The translations under genes and the position numbers were made by a program. From Alistipes sp. (GTDB taxonomy: Bacteria > Bacteroidota > Bacteroidia > Bacteroidales > Rikenellaceae), in contig JAGBTQ010000016.1 of NCBI GenBank assembly GCA_017631275.1, forward strand, positions 37,554 through 101,553: a DNA stretch of 64,000 nucleotides. The letters run 5' to 3'. The notes beneath the pieces are model-generated. The model did not search any database, was not told the DNA's origin, and saw only the letters and a list, made by a program, of their open reading frames with translations. Below are positions 17,512 to 25,841 of this stretch, piece by piece. The stretch's first letter is position 1, and every line of letters starts with the position of its first letter.

Positions 17512-17784
17512 CTAATTGTTGTCAATTAAGAAAATTTCACAAGTCTCAAAATTTATCTCCCAGTGACCATTTTCAGAGCCTTCCCACTGGTATTTCGTAG
17601 CCATAGAATCCCACCATTTCTGAAACTTTGTACCTGTTTCGCCCATATCCTTCACGAGTTTCTGATATAGCGCCTCATTATCAGGTGTTAATATCTTTGC
17701 TAATTCGTTGAGACCATTACGACGCTCAAATAGTGTCTGAATCTCATTCTTCTCTTCTAATGTTACTAATCCAACCGTTTTCAT
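17512..17784 (-). CDS. CXXX repeat peptide modification system protein (small partner)
   Basis: A 90-residue, mostly helical, acidic protein with FERRNGLNELAKI and a C-terminal NGHWEINFETCEIFLIDN. It has no signal peptide or catalytic motif. It resembles the small conserved protein known in silico from Bacteroidetes CXXX-repeat peptide loci, whose biochemical role is unknown; a substrate-presenting or accessory role is an inference. The ATG at 17784 lies four bases beyond the maturase stop; an ATG at 17811 would overlap the maturase by 23 bases. It belongs to the minus-strand operon that ends with tatC. Confidence 0.7.
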   Translation of the reverse strand: MKTVGLVTLEEKNEIQTLFERRNGLNELAKILTPDNEALYQKLVKDMGETGTKFQKWWDSMATKYQWEGSENGHWEINFETCEIFLIDNN

Positions 17785-17788
17785 AAAT

Positions 17789-18736
17789 TTACCACTTTTT
17801 ATGCTCTTCAAATGGGTCTAAATAACTTATTTGAGGAATGTTCACCTCTGTGTTATATTCGAAATCATCTTTAATATATTGCAAAATACGACCACTCTCG
17901 TTGCGCTCGAGATGTGCTACGACACATTGCTCGTGCGAAGGAGTATTAACTTCTAATGTTGTTTTGCGATTAAGCCATGCACAACGGCGACAGTGATACG
18001 AATCACAATGACGACATATCGGAGCATAGTCCAATTTAAAGAGCTGTCGATTCTTAATCTGTAATCCTCGCGTTAAGTCCCCGAAGTCCTCTTCTGCATT
18101 GTCGTAGTAGAATCCCGCACAAGGATAAAACTTTCCGTTAGGCATAAGAGTAACAGTCTCATCGCCAGCATTGCAATTATTCATTGCTTTAAGTACTAAA
18201 CGGTCTGTAAGCAAGTTGAGCTGAGTGTTATCTCCCGCTAGAATGTTTGCTTTTACCGTATTTCCCAACTGAGTCAATGTCGCTTTGTATGAGTCAAACT
18301 CACTATCAGTAAATTTGTCTATGTCCGTAATAACAACGTTCACACGAGCACACTTGCCATTGAGAGCATTAAAAATACGTGGCAACTCATCGATTTCATT
18401 GCGACCTATTCGTAAGATTGCAATTTGCTCTTTGCTTAATTTGTAATTTTCTATTTCTGTCACTCCATTGAACACGACAATATGAGAATCATAAACCACA
18501 GATGCGTCGCAAGGCAAAATCTTTGTATGGTCAATAGTCTCAATAATCTCTGCATAGCCAACGGGTAAAGCACGTTTTGGATACACAAATTGAATATTGA
18601 GATTTTCTACCATACCAAAGCGTATAGCAGCCTTTAAATTTTCAGTTGAGATAAACTGCCCACCCTTTGTGACGTTCTCATAGTGGCAGTATGATACGGC
18701 ATCATCTGCCAATTGAATAACTAAATATTTCAACAT
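17789..18736 (-). CDS. CXXX repeat peptide maturase (SPASM-like, no radical SAM triad)
   Basis: A 315-residue protein. The N-terminal half looks like a degenerate radical SAM barrel: it has a single Cys in AVSYCHYEN and no CxxxCxxC. The C-terminal third has a Cys-rich SPASM-like set: CNAGDETV, FYPCAGFY, then ICRHCDSYHCRRCAWL and EQC (about residues 190-280). This would bind auxiliary iron-sulfur clusters. It starts just after the active radical SAM gene, so the two probably act together on the Cys-rich precursors, this one as a recognition or auxiliary-cluster subunit. The family name is recalled from in-silico descriptions; the reaction is not known. Confidence 0.75.
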   Translation of the reverse strand: MLKYLVIQLADDAVSYCHYENVTKGGQFISTENLKAAIRFGMVENLNIQFVYPKRALPVGYAEIIETIDHTKILPCDASVVYDSHIVVFNGVTEIENYKLSKEQIAILRIGRNEIDELPRIFNALNGKCARVNVVITDIDKFTDSEFDSYKATLTQLGNTVKANILAGDNTQLNLLTDRLVLKAMNNCNAGDETVTLMPNGKFYPCAGFYYDNAEEDFGDLTRGLQIKNRQLFKLDYAPICRHCDSYHCRRCAWLNRKTTLEVNTPSHEQCVVAHLERNESGRILQYIKDDFEYNTEVNIPQISYLDPFEEHKKW

Positions 18737-18740
18737 AGCA

Positions 18741-19955
18741 TTAGCAGTTTAGGTTAAACGTCTTTTCGGCAGGTTTTTCTTCGCCCTCCAACTCCAATTT
18801 GCGGTAGAGTTTATTCCAGTAGTAGTTATTGGCTCTGACTCGTGCCTTGTGCATCTTACAGATGGCTGTTGCTCGCTGATAAATTGTTGGAGTATCCGCA
18901 GCATCATAGTTCTCTCCCTGACACCATGCACAGCCACTCGCTACCTCACAGTCGATACACTCTTGTGTTGATTGTGTACAGCGGTCAAGAGTTAGGAATG
19001 GACGCAACTTGTTTTTGTCAATGCCACTATGGATATTACCAATAATCCACGCCTTCTTATCGCGCAATGAATACTGCGCAAAACGGGTACAAGGGTAGAA
19101 ATTACCTGCAGCATCTATTGCCAACATTTGACCAGCACCACACCAGTTATTGTTTTCAAGTTTACAATCCATAGGTTTACCCATGTGTTCAGTGTAGAAC
19201 GAACAAGCGTAATCCTTGTAAAGGTCATTGTCGATGATAGCATCAGCCAACTCCATTAACTGCTCCTCAAACTTTTTATCGTCGCCTTCTTCCCACACAT
19301 CCTCAAATACACAATTGATATTCACCTCGTGAATACCCAAAGAGTATAGATGAAGTACAGATTCTTTAATATAAGGTATATCAGCACTTGATATAGTCAC
19401 TTTTGTTGCACCGCCAGGGAATTGGCTTAGCCATAACGGAATATTTCGTACTACATCGTCATACGAACCTCGCTCAGGACCATCGCCCTTCCAAATACGG
19501 TTAAGGTCGTGCTTCTGCTGTGTTCCATCAATAGTAATGCCTATGCTAAGGTGTGTGATATTCTTCTCTATGAATCGCTGAACCTTCTCTTCGTGATAGT
19601 TGATACCATTCGTAGAGAAACTAAAACGATATGAGTTGAACCAGTGGTGGTTGCGACGATATAGTTCTGATTTGATGTAGTCACAAATCTGATCAATAAG
19701 TTCTATCTCCAAGAATGGCTCACCACCAATGAAATCAAAGATCACCGAATCGTGATTAAAATTCTCATCATACTCGTTGTCAAGGATGTAGTCAATCGCT
19801 TGTTTGGCTACATCCCATGACATACGCTCCTTGGTATTCTTGCCTACAAGATAACAATACTTGCAGGCAAGTTGGCAATCCTTGGTCACGATAAATGTAA
19901 TGGTCTTGGCGATATTGGATTGCCAAGAACTGTCATTATTTTTTATCATAAGCAA
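18741..19955 (-). CDS. Radical SAM peptide maturase, CXXX-repeat target type
   Basis: A 404-residue radical SAM/SPASM enzyme. The 4Fe-4S/SAM triad is CQLACKYCY (Cys27, Cys31, Cys34). GGEPFLE is the SAM-binding GGEP motif, and the barrel continues to about residue 250. The C-terminal SPASM region has CGAGQ, FYPCTRFA, then CTQSTQECIDCEVASGCAWCQG and a last Cys in AICKMH, enough for two auxiliary clusters. The gene follows the Cys-rich precursor by 15 bases. It most likely installs thioether or other carbon-linked crosslinks in the CXXX repeats; the chemistry is inferred from related sactipeptide and ranthipeptide enzymes. Confidence 0.85.
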   Translation of the reverse strand: MLMIKNNDSSWQSNIAKTITFIVTKDCQLACKYCYLVGKNTKERMSWDVAKQAIDYILDNEYDENFNHDSVIFDFIGGEPFLEIELIDQICDYIKSELYRRNHHWFNSYRFSFSTNGINYHEEKVQRFIEKNITHLSIGITIDGTQQKHDLNRIWKGDGPERGSYDDVVRNIPLWLSQFPGGATKVTISSADIPYIKESVLHLYSLGIHEVNINCVFEDVWEEGDDKKFEEQLMELADAIIDNDLYKDYACSFYTEHMGKPMDCKLENNNWCGAGQMLAIDAAGNFYPCTRFAQYSLRDKKAWIIGNIHSGIDKNKLRPFLTLDRCTQSTQECIDCEVASGCAWCQGENYDAADTPTIYQRATAICKMHKARVRANNYYWNKLYRKLELEGEEKPAEKTFNLNC

Positions 19956-19970
19956 AATATTTACATGACT

Positions 19971-20402
19971 TTATGATGCACTATATTTGCAATAACCATA
20001 ACATGAGGTTCTGCAACCTCCTCTACAACCAGTACATTGATCAGTGCATTGTCCATAACAGTTGCCTGAACATCCTCCAGAACACGCACTTCCACAGCTA
20101 CCACCGCAACTGCCTGTACATGAACTGGCACAAGTGCCAGAACAACGACCTGTGCAGCCAGTACAGCTACCCGTGCATGAACCTGTACAAGTTCCCTTAC
20201 AACTACCAGAACAGCGACCTGAACATGCAATACTGCAAGCACCACCACATTGTCTGTTACAAGATAATTGCGTTTCAGAAGCTTTCGCAATAATAGGGAT
20301 ATTGCTCAAATATACTGCTCCTAAAATAGGTAATGCCGCTTTTGCTGCCCTCTTGAAGAATTCACGTCTAGACTGAACCTCTTCATCTTTTGATTTTCCC
20401 AT
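19971..20402 (-). CDS. CXXX-repeat Cys-rich precursor peptide with Tat signal (long form)
   Basis: A 143-residue peptide. The N-terminus holds a twin-arginine motif, SRREFFKRAA, then a hydrophobic stretch ALPILGAVYLSNIPIIA and AKA-like cleavage site near residue 41. The rest is about 24 Cys at nearly perfect four-residue spacing (for example CSGRCSGSCKGTC), with two places where the spacing is three. Intervening residues are Gly, Ser, Thr, Lys and Arg. It is the likely substrate of the radical SAM gene 15 bases downstream and is exported folded through TatA-TatC. It ends in YCKYSAS. The mature function (metal binding, adhesion, toxin) is unknown. Confidence 0.88.
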   Translation of the reverse strand: MGKSKDEEVQSRREFFKRAAKAALPILGAVYLSNIPIIAKASETQLSCNRQCGGACSIACSGRCSGSCKGTCTGSCTGSCTGCTGRCSGTCASSCTGSCGGSCGSACSGGCSGNCYGQCTDQCTGCRGGCRTSCYGYCKYSAS

Positions 20403-20472
20403 GGTATAGGTTTTTAGTTGTTAATATTTTCCCCGACAAAAACTGTTAGTCGACTTTAGAAATCATGCCCAA

Positions 20473-20763
20473 TTAATACGCAGAAGCTGTACAACGACCA
20501 GCACAAGTGTATTTACATGTAGTTTTACAACTAGATTTGCATCCATCAATGCATGAACCTGTACATGTACTTGAGCAAGTGCCTCTACAAGTTGCTGTAC
20601 ATCCATTACTGCAACCCATACACCCCATTGGTGTTTCTGCGGCCTTTGCTACAATAGGATTTGACGCTAATAGAACTGCGCCCAAAATAGGTAATGCCGT
20701 TTTTGCTGCCCTCTTGAAGAATTCACGTCTAGACTGAACCTCTTCATTCTTCTTCTTATCCAT
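20473..20763 (-). CDS. CXXX-repeat Cys-rich precursor peptide with Tat signal (short form)
   Basis: A 96-residue paralogue of the next gene in the operon. The leader is almost identical (SRREFFKRAAK then ALPILGAV), and its DNA is nearly identical too, which points to recent duplication. The core has 12 Cys, mostly at four-residue spacing, but its intervening residues are more varied and more basic (KSSCKTTCKYTC). The start at MDKKKNEEV is chosen because a longer frame adds 74 residues with no leader-like features. It is the promoter-proximal gene of the operon. Confidence 0.85.
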   Translation of the reverse strand: MDKKKNEEVQSRREFFKRAAKTALPILGAVLLASNPIVAKAAETPMGCMGCSNGCTATCRGTCSSTCTGSCIDGCKSSCKTTCKYTCAGRCTASAY

Positions 20764-21078
20764 ATAGTGCTGTTTGTGTGCCGTTTCGACTCCTTTGCGG
20801 CATGTTTGTATAAAAAAGAAAGTGTGGAGTCGTTCGTTTATCTGATGATAGGCATTTGGCGTGGCCCTGGCACAAATAAACAATACCCCACACTTGCAAA
20901 GTATGGAGTGGGCACAGAACATGCCAACAAACATACATATACAAGCAATGAGTGTTATTGCCCCTTGTGCCTGAAAAATCGCCAAATTTTATCATCAAGG
21001 ATAGCGAAACACTTTCACTAAAATATGTCATCGGTTACCCGATGTGACAAAGTTAAGAAATATTTCGCAAATAAGCAA
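20764..21078 (-). promoter_or_regulatory. Promoter and long 5' leader of the CXXX-peptide operon
   Basis: On the minus strand TTG (21078-21076), 20 bases, then TAACTTTG (21055-21048) predicts a start near 21041. That gives a leader of about 278 bases before the first precursor. The first transcribed bases lie in a perfect hairpin, CATCGG-TTAC-CCGATG (21029-21044), which could be an operator or a 5' RNA stem. I see no convincing leader peptide. The rest of the gap up to 21427 is AT-rich and holds the promoter of the next gene. Confidence 0.5.
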
Positions 21079-21354
21079 CACTCAAGTGGGGTATTGTAAT
21101 AAATTATTTACAAAGTTCTAAACAATTACTTATTTGTGCAATAGTTATATGTATTGAAATTTAATAAAGATATTTGTATATTGTCATCTACTTTGCTAAC
21201 ATTTTTTTTGGTGCAGGTAATAATGAAAACTTTAAAGAGCATATCTTTTAGTTTTGACTGCGGCCAGTGCCATTTGTCATACATTTATTGTCGTTTTATC
21301 ATATCTTTGCTCCAAAAAACAATGTGATTGATGCAAGGGAACAAAAAGATTTCG

Positions 21355-21362
21355 TATATTTG
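21355..21362 (+). promoter_or_regulatory. -7 promoter box of the TIM-HAD-VanW gene
   Basis: TATATTTG, about 65 bases before the ATG at 21428. Another TATCTTTG-like box lies near 21302. Confidence 0.45.
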
Positions 21363-21427
21363 TATTTGCAAAATCGCATTAGCGGTAGCCATCGTGAGGC
21401 TTTGGCTACACACGAATGGCAAAATAA

Positions 21428-23503
21428 ATGTATAGAGCCTCTATTTGTATGAATGTGAGTATGAAAAATGCACCCGAGTTAATAGTGATGCTAACTTACA
21501 ACGATTTCACGGTGATGAATGCCGCTGAAATATTTGAGGCGTGCAAGAATTCGAAGGCTAAATATTGGGGCTTGAAGGAGCACCCACTAACTCGCGACGA
21601 GCTTAAACGTCTGTTTGCCCGCATGAAGGAGTGCGGCAAGACAACCTTCCTCGAGGTGGTATCTTACACCGAGGCGGAGGGACTCGAAGGGGCGAAGATT
21701 GCCGTTGAGTGTGGCTGCGACATATTGATGGGAACAACCTATTTCGACAGCATTCACTCCCTCTGCAAGCAACACAACTTGAGATATATGCCCTTTGTGG
21801 GCAGGGTTGAGGGTCGCCCCTCGGTGCTCGGCGGCGAGATTGACGACATGGTGGCTGAGGCTAAGCGTTACCTCGACAAGGGTGTCTACGGCATCGACTT
21901 GTTGGGCTACCGCTACACGGGCGACTACAACAAGCTGCACCAAGCATTCAAGGCGAACATCGATGCGCCCGTATGCATGGCGGGAAGCATCGACTCCTAC
22001 GAGCGCCTAGGCGAGATTAGGGAGATTGCCCCCTGGGCATTTACCATAGGTAGTGCCTTCTTCGACCACAAGTTTGGCGACTCCATAGCCGAGCAGATAG
22101 ATGCTGTGTGCGATTTTATAAACCCTCCCGCAGCAGTGAAATGTGCTGGGCTCAAAAGGTATTTCCCTTATGAATATGTAGATGATGTCTTCTCCATTCC
22201 TTATTGGGCTCTCTATAAGAGGGGTGTCCGAGGTTTGATATTCGATATTGACAACACCCTCGTGCCTCATGGCGAGGAGTGCACCGAGGAGGTGGTTGCG
22301 CTATTTGATAAACTCCATAAAATAGGATTTACGACACTCCTCCTATCAAATAATAGCGCTCAACGACTTGAAAAATTTAACCTCAATATAGGTGCTCACT
22401 GCATAGCCGATAGCAGCAAGCCCCACGCCGAGGGTTTTCAAAGAGCGTTGCAGATGCTGCGTATGGACAAGAGCGAGGTTGTTGTGATTGGCGACCAGCT
22501 ATTTACCGACATATGTGGTGCTAACGACAGCGGCATCGCAAGCATACTAGTGAAGTATATAGGTCATGAAAAGTGGGAGTGGAAGGGCTTTAGACGATAT
22601 TTAGAGAACATTCTTCTTCTCATTTACCGATGTAACAAGAGGTATAGATACCGCCTGTTCGGTGAAAGCGTGATGAGGAAAAAGACTCTGTTTTGCGAGA
22701 TAAACGCCACAACATATGCCATATCTCTGCACAAGGAGATCCTAAAGCGTCACATAAAAAACCTGTTTAGTAGGGAGAAGTACGCCCACGAGTACTCCGC
22801 GGAGCCTCTGCCCATTGTTGTGGCGAGCCAAGGTGGCGACATGATTAAACGTGGACCAGGCATTGATATGCAGCTGCAGATAAACAAGGCGAATAATATC
22901 CGCTTGGCGTGCAGTATGATGAATGGCCTTGTTATTCGCCCTAGCGAGAGCTTCTCTTTTTGGCACTATGTGGGTAAGACATCTGCGAAAAATGGCTTCG
23001 CCGACGGTCGTGTAATAGTTAATGGAAGGCTCGTTTCGGGCGTGGGCGGTGGACTATGCAACTTGGCCAATACGCTGAATATGCTCATCATGAATAGCCC
23101 CATGACCGTAACCGAGATACACCACCACTCCGATGCTCTGGCTCCCGACCCCGATGGCGTGCGTGTGCCCTATAGCGCGGGAACGTCGGTTAACTACAAC
23201 TTTATAGATTATCGCTTTAGAAACGACACCGACCAGCCTGTGCAGTTGTGCGTTTGGTGCAATGGCGATTTCTTGCATGCCGAGCTTAGAACCACAAAGG
23301 AGTTTAAGCTCAACTACCGCATTGTCGAGGAGGACCACCACTTCCACCTCGAGAATAATGGCAAGTTCTATCGTAAGTCGAAGATATACAGAGAGGTTGT
23401 TGATAAGGCAACGGGCGAGGTCGTACAGCGCGAATTAAGATGGGATAACCGCTCGGAGGTTATGTACGACTACTCGCTTATCCCCCAAGATCAAATCGGA
23501 TAG
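21428..23503 (+). CDS. Three-domain fusion: TIM-barrel, YqeG-like HAD phosphatase, VanW-like domain
   Basis: A 691-residue protein in one uninterrupted frame. Residues about 10-235 look like a TIM barrel (CDILMGTTYF, VYGIDLLGYRY, APVCMAGSID, WAFTIGSAFF). Residues about 240-410 are a YqeG-type HAD phosphatase with DIDNTLVPHG, LLLSNNS and VIGDQLFTDI. Residues about 430-691 are a VanW-like domain (RPSESFSFWHYVGKT, GRVIVNGRLVSGVGGGLCNLANTL, EIHHHSDAL). None has a signal peptide, so it is probably cytoplasmic. The start could also be the ATG at 21461. Individually each family is poorly understood; the combination suggests sequential metabolism or sensing of one small molecule. Confidence 0.82.
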   Translation: MYRASICMNVSMKNAPELIVMLTYNDFTVMNAAEIFEACKNSKAKYWGLKEHPLTRDELKRLFARMKECGKTTFLEVVSYTEAEGLEGAKIAVECGCDILMGTTYFDSIHSLCKQHNLRYMPFVGRVEGRPSVLGGEIDDMVAEAKRYLDKGVYGIDLLGYRYTGDYNKLHQAFKANIDAPVCMAGSIDSYERLGEIREIAPWAFTIGSAFFDHKFGDSIAEQIDAVCDFINPPAAVKCAGLKRYFPYEYVDDVFSIPYWALYKRGVRGLIFDIDNTLVPHGEECTEEVVALFDKLHKIGFTTLLLSNNSAQRLEKFNLNIGAHCIADSSKPHAEGFQRALQMLRMDKSEVVVIGDQLFTDICGANDSGIASILVKYIGHEKWEWKGFRRYLENILLLIYRCNKRYRYRLFGESVMRKKTLFCEINATTYAISLHKEILKRHIKNLFSREKYAHEYSAEPLPIVVASQGGDMIKRGPGIDMQLQINKANNIRLACSMMNGLVIRPSESFSFWHYVGKTSAKNGFADGRVIVNGRLVSGVGGGLCNLANTLNMLIMNSPMTVTEIHHHSDALAPDPDGVRVPYSAGTSVNYNFIDYRFRNDTDQPVQLCVWCNGDFLHAELRTTKEFKLNYRIVEEDHHFHLENNGKFYRKSKIYREVVDKATGEVVQRELRWDNRSEVMYDYSLIPQDQIG

Positions 23504-23635
23504 GACAGCGAAAATATACTCCTCTAAATGTATTTGCCGGGGCTTCAAGATATATTCGTTACCCGCAAACTGTTAAATAGTTGTGTCGTTTTGATGCATG
23601 ACACTCTTGCAATACTTACGGCAATTTTAGCTTTA

Positions 23636-24934
23636 TTATTCCCACTTAACGAGTTCGCGATCGAGCGGTATGCTCTTGGCTTCGCCTCGTTCGCCGTTGA
23701 CGATGTAGTTGGTGGCAAGGCGCTCGTCGAAGCGTGTGACAAAGGCCTCGCGTATACGAGCTACCTTCTCGTTAATAGAGTTTTTGTGTGGGTTTGTGGC
23801 ATCCTTGATGCTCTGTAACATCTTCTCAGTTGCGGGCTCGCCCTTTATGCACTCGTATAAATGTTGCAACTCGTCGCGGTAGTCTCCGAGGTGCTTAAAT
23901 ACAATGCCCTCGGGATGACGCAAAAAGAGAAAATAGACAGCCTTGACGATGGGTGTCATAGCAATCTCCATGTTGTTGTAGTCGGAGAGCATAATGCGGT
24001 AATCACGAGTGATAACGACGTGGCTAATAGTCTTAGGCTGAGATATCAATTGCATTAACAAGTGCTCACTAAAGCCCTTTTGAGATAATCGTTCAACAAC
24101 TCTATTGAGGTCATTTAGTAGTGTATTAATCTCATCAAGCTCATTATCCCACTCATCCTCACTTATGAAACTTTCAGTAGCTCTTCCGTAACAATTTCTT
24201 ATCTTGCTTCCAAAAAAACTTTTGGCTTCTGATGAATCAATAGGGTCGTAAGAACACATCTTCTCACTAACCTTTGGCTTAGCGATAGATTCTTCTTTGT
24301 GAGGATGTTTAGGCTCTGATGAAGGTATAGGTGGCTCAAAAGCATCAGACGCGCACAGAGAGTAGCGTGGCCACGAGTTGCTTATGTCCCTCTCGATAAA
24401 CTTTATAAGCTCACTAAAATCGTTGCTTAGTTGTGATAGGTCGATGTTGACATATTTGAAGCATGGCTTTTTGGATGTGTCATCAACCATGAAGTGAGCG
24501 CTATAGTAGAGCAACGACGGTGCAATTCTCTCTCTGTGCTCTGTGCTCAATTCACTAAGTAGGTAACTGCTATCGATATCAACTTTAGCTAATGTAGTTG
24601 CATATGGTGCATAGTATTCAAATATCTCTTTTTTAGATAGTTTATCCAGCATGTGGGGTACGTAGCAGAACTCATACCCGCTACTATTGAAGTGTGCGGA
24701 TATGGCTACTATGTTCTCTTTGATAAAGTTGTTTATCTCACTGTTATATGTACCTTCAATGTATATTATTTGTTTGTCTGAGGGGGTAAACGGAATATCG
24801 CCTAGTTTAAGGTATTTTGCATTGGCTATATAAGGTCGTGATTGTGGTTTAGGTGTCGCAACTTGCTGTGGTTGTTGCTTGGGTTGCTCACCTGCCTTAG
24901 GAAATAATTTACGAAAAAGAGATATGAGTGTCAT
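23636..24934 (-). CDS. Uncharacterised protein with proline-rich linker
   Basis: A 432-residue protein with no motif I can tie to a function. It begins with a basic segment (LISLFRKLFPKAG) and a Gln/Pro-rich linker, then a mixed alpha/beta region, a second linker rich in Pro, Ser and Lys near residues 205-225, and a C-terminal helical domain with VVITRDYRIML, YNNMEIAMTPIVKAVYFLFLRHPEGI and FKHLGDYRDEL. That last block recurs in hypothetical proteins of Bacteroidales, as I recall. No signal peptide or membrane segment is seen. It faces the VanW-fusion gene, with 132 bases between the two stops and no clear terminator. Confidence 0.75.
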   Translation of the reverse strand: MTLISLFRKLFPKAGEQPKQQPQQVATPKPQSRPYIANAKYLKLGDIPFTPSDKQIIYIEGTYNSEINNFIKENIVAISAHFNSSGYEFCYVPHMLDKLSKKEIFEYYAPYATTLAKVDIDSSYLLSELSTEHRERIAPSLLYYSAHFMVDDTSKKPCFKYVNIDLSQLSNDFSELIKFIERDISNSWPRYSLCASDAFEPPIPSSEPKHPHKEESIAKPKVSEKMCSYDPIDSSEAKSFFGSKIRNCYGRATESFISEDEWDNELDEINTLLNDLNRVVERLSQKGFSEHLLMQLISQPKTISHVVITRDYRIMLSDYNNMEIAMTPIVKAVYFLFLRHPEGIVFKHLGDYRDELQHLYECIKGEPATEKMLQSIKDATNPHKNSINEKVARIREAFVTRFDERLATNYIVNGERGEAKSIPLDRELVKWE

Positions 24935-25038
24935 GGCAAAAATGTTTTAGCAAATTTAGGAAAAATTAGCTTAAAATCAAAATCAAATTTCTGCAAGCCT
25001 TGCAGAGCAAAATTGCTTGGCGTAGGCAAACAAACTCT

Positions 25039-25046
25039 CTACATTT
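25039..25046 (+). promoter_or_regulatory. -7 promoter box of the zinc-ribbon gene
   Basis: TACATTTG, fitting TAnnTTTG, 30 bases before the ATG at 25077. Confidence 0.45.
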
Positions 25047-25076
25047 GCATCAAGAAAATTCTAAAACTTGATTGTT

Positions 25077-25841
25077 ATGTTACCGGCAAACCCTAATATT
25101 TTGAAGTGTCCCTATTGTGGAGGACTACGACGCATAAGTGCGCTTATGTCTGGAAATACGTTTGGCGCAAGTCAGTGGTCAGATGCCAAGAGAGAGTTTC
25201 CGATGTTGCCTAAAACATCACTTGTTATGCGATGTCCGCACTGCAAGCGATACCATTTTTATGACTCAAAACAGATTGTTGGAACGTGTGAGACATATGG
25301 CCAAAGCTCGTTTGGCAACCTGTCGTATGCCTCGCTCAAGGAGGCGCTCGAGCAGCTTCACCCCACTGGTGATAATGAGCTCGACTTGCGCATATTACTT
25401 GTGCATGCCTACAATGACCTTTATGGCGGTTGCCCAGGAACTCGCAATCCTAAGGAGGCACCAGCTGCTGAGCGTCAATTCTTTGTGCGCAACGCTCAAA
25501 GGATTATTGAAATACACTCTGATAATCAGCTGTTTTGCGCCGAGCTATATCGTGAGATTGGCGAGTTTGATCAGGCTCTAGCCATATTGCGTAGCATTAG
25601 TGGCAATGACAACACTATGTATATTGCTAAACTTATGGCTGAACGTGCTTTGCGGTGCGACCCTTGTGTGTTTGTGCTAACCCAAAATAAGAGTGATGCG
25701 TTGCGCCATGCACAATCCGACGACCCAGTATATGTTTACACTCCCGAGAAGGATATCGTCGTTGAGGATAGACCTAAGAGCCTATGGACTCGCATCAAAG
25801 AAAAAATACTACATTCAGGCGAAGAGTTAGAATTTGATTAA
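25077..25841 (+). CDS. Uncharacterised zinc-ribbon protein
   Basis: A 254-residue protein. Two CxxC pairs, CPYCGG near residue 11 and CPHCKRYH near residue 53, form a likely zinc ribbon. The middle part is helical with LDLRILLVHAYNDLYGG, and LYREIGEFDQALAILRSI is TPR-like. The tail has basic and acidic patches (RIKEKILHSGEELEFD). The ATG at 25077 is preferred over a TTG at 25068. It has no partner gene in the same operon. It could be a regulatory scaffold, but I do not recognise the family. Confidence 0.75.
   Translation: MLPANPNILKCPYCGGLRRISALMSGNTFGASQWSDAKREFPMLPKTSLVMRCPHCKRYHFYDSKQIVGTCETYGQSSFGNLSYASLKEALEQLHPTGDNELDLRILLVHAYNDLYGGCPGTRNPKEAPAAERQFFVRNAQRIIEIHSDNQLFCAELYREIGEFDQALAILRSISGNDNTMYIAKLMAERALRCDPCVFVLTQNKSDALRHAQSDDPVYVYTPEKDIVVEDRPKSLWTRIKEKILHSGEELEFD

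Noticed and set aside
19973-20376. Long open frames antisense to the Cys-rich precursor (Pro/Gln/His-rich)
   Set aside because: They are the mirror of the CXXX codons and have no promoter; the minus-strand frame has a Tat leader and sits in an operon.
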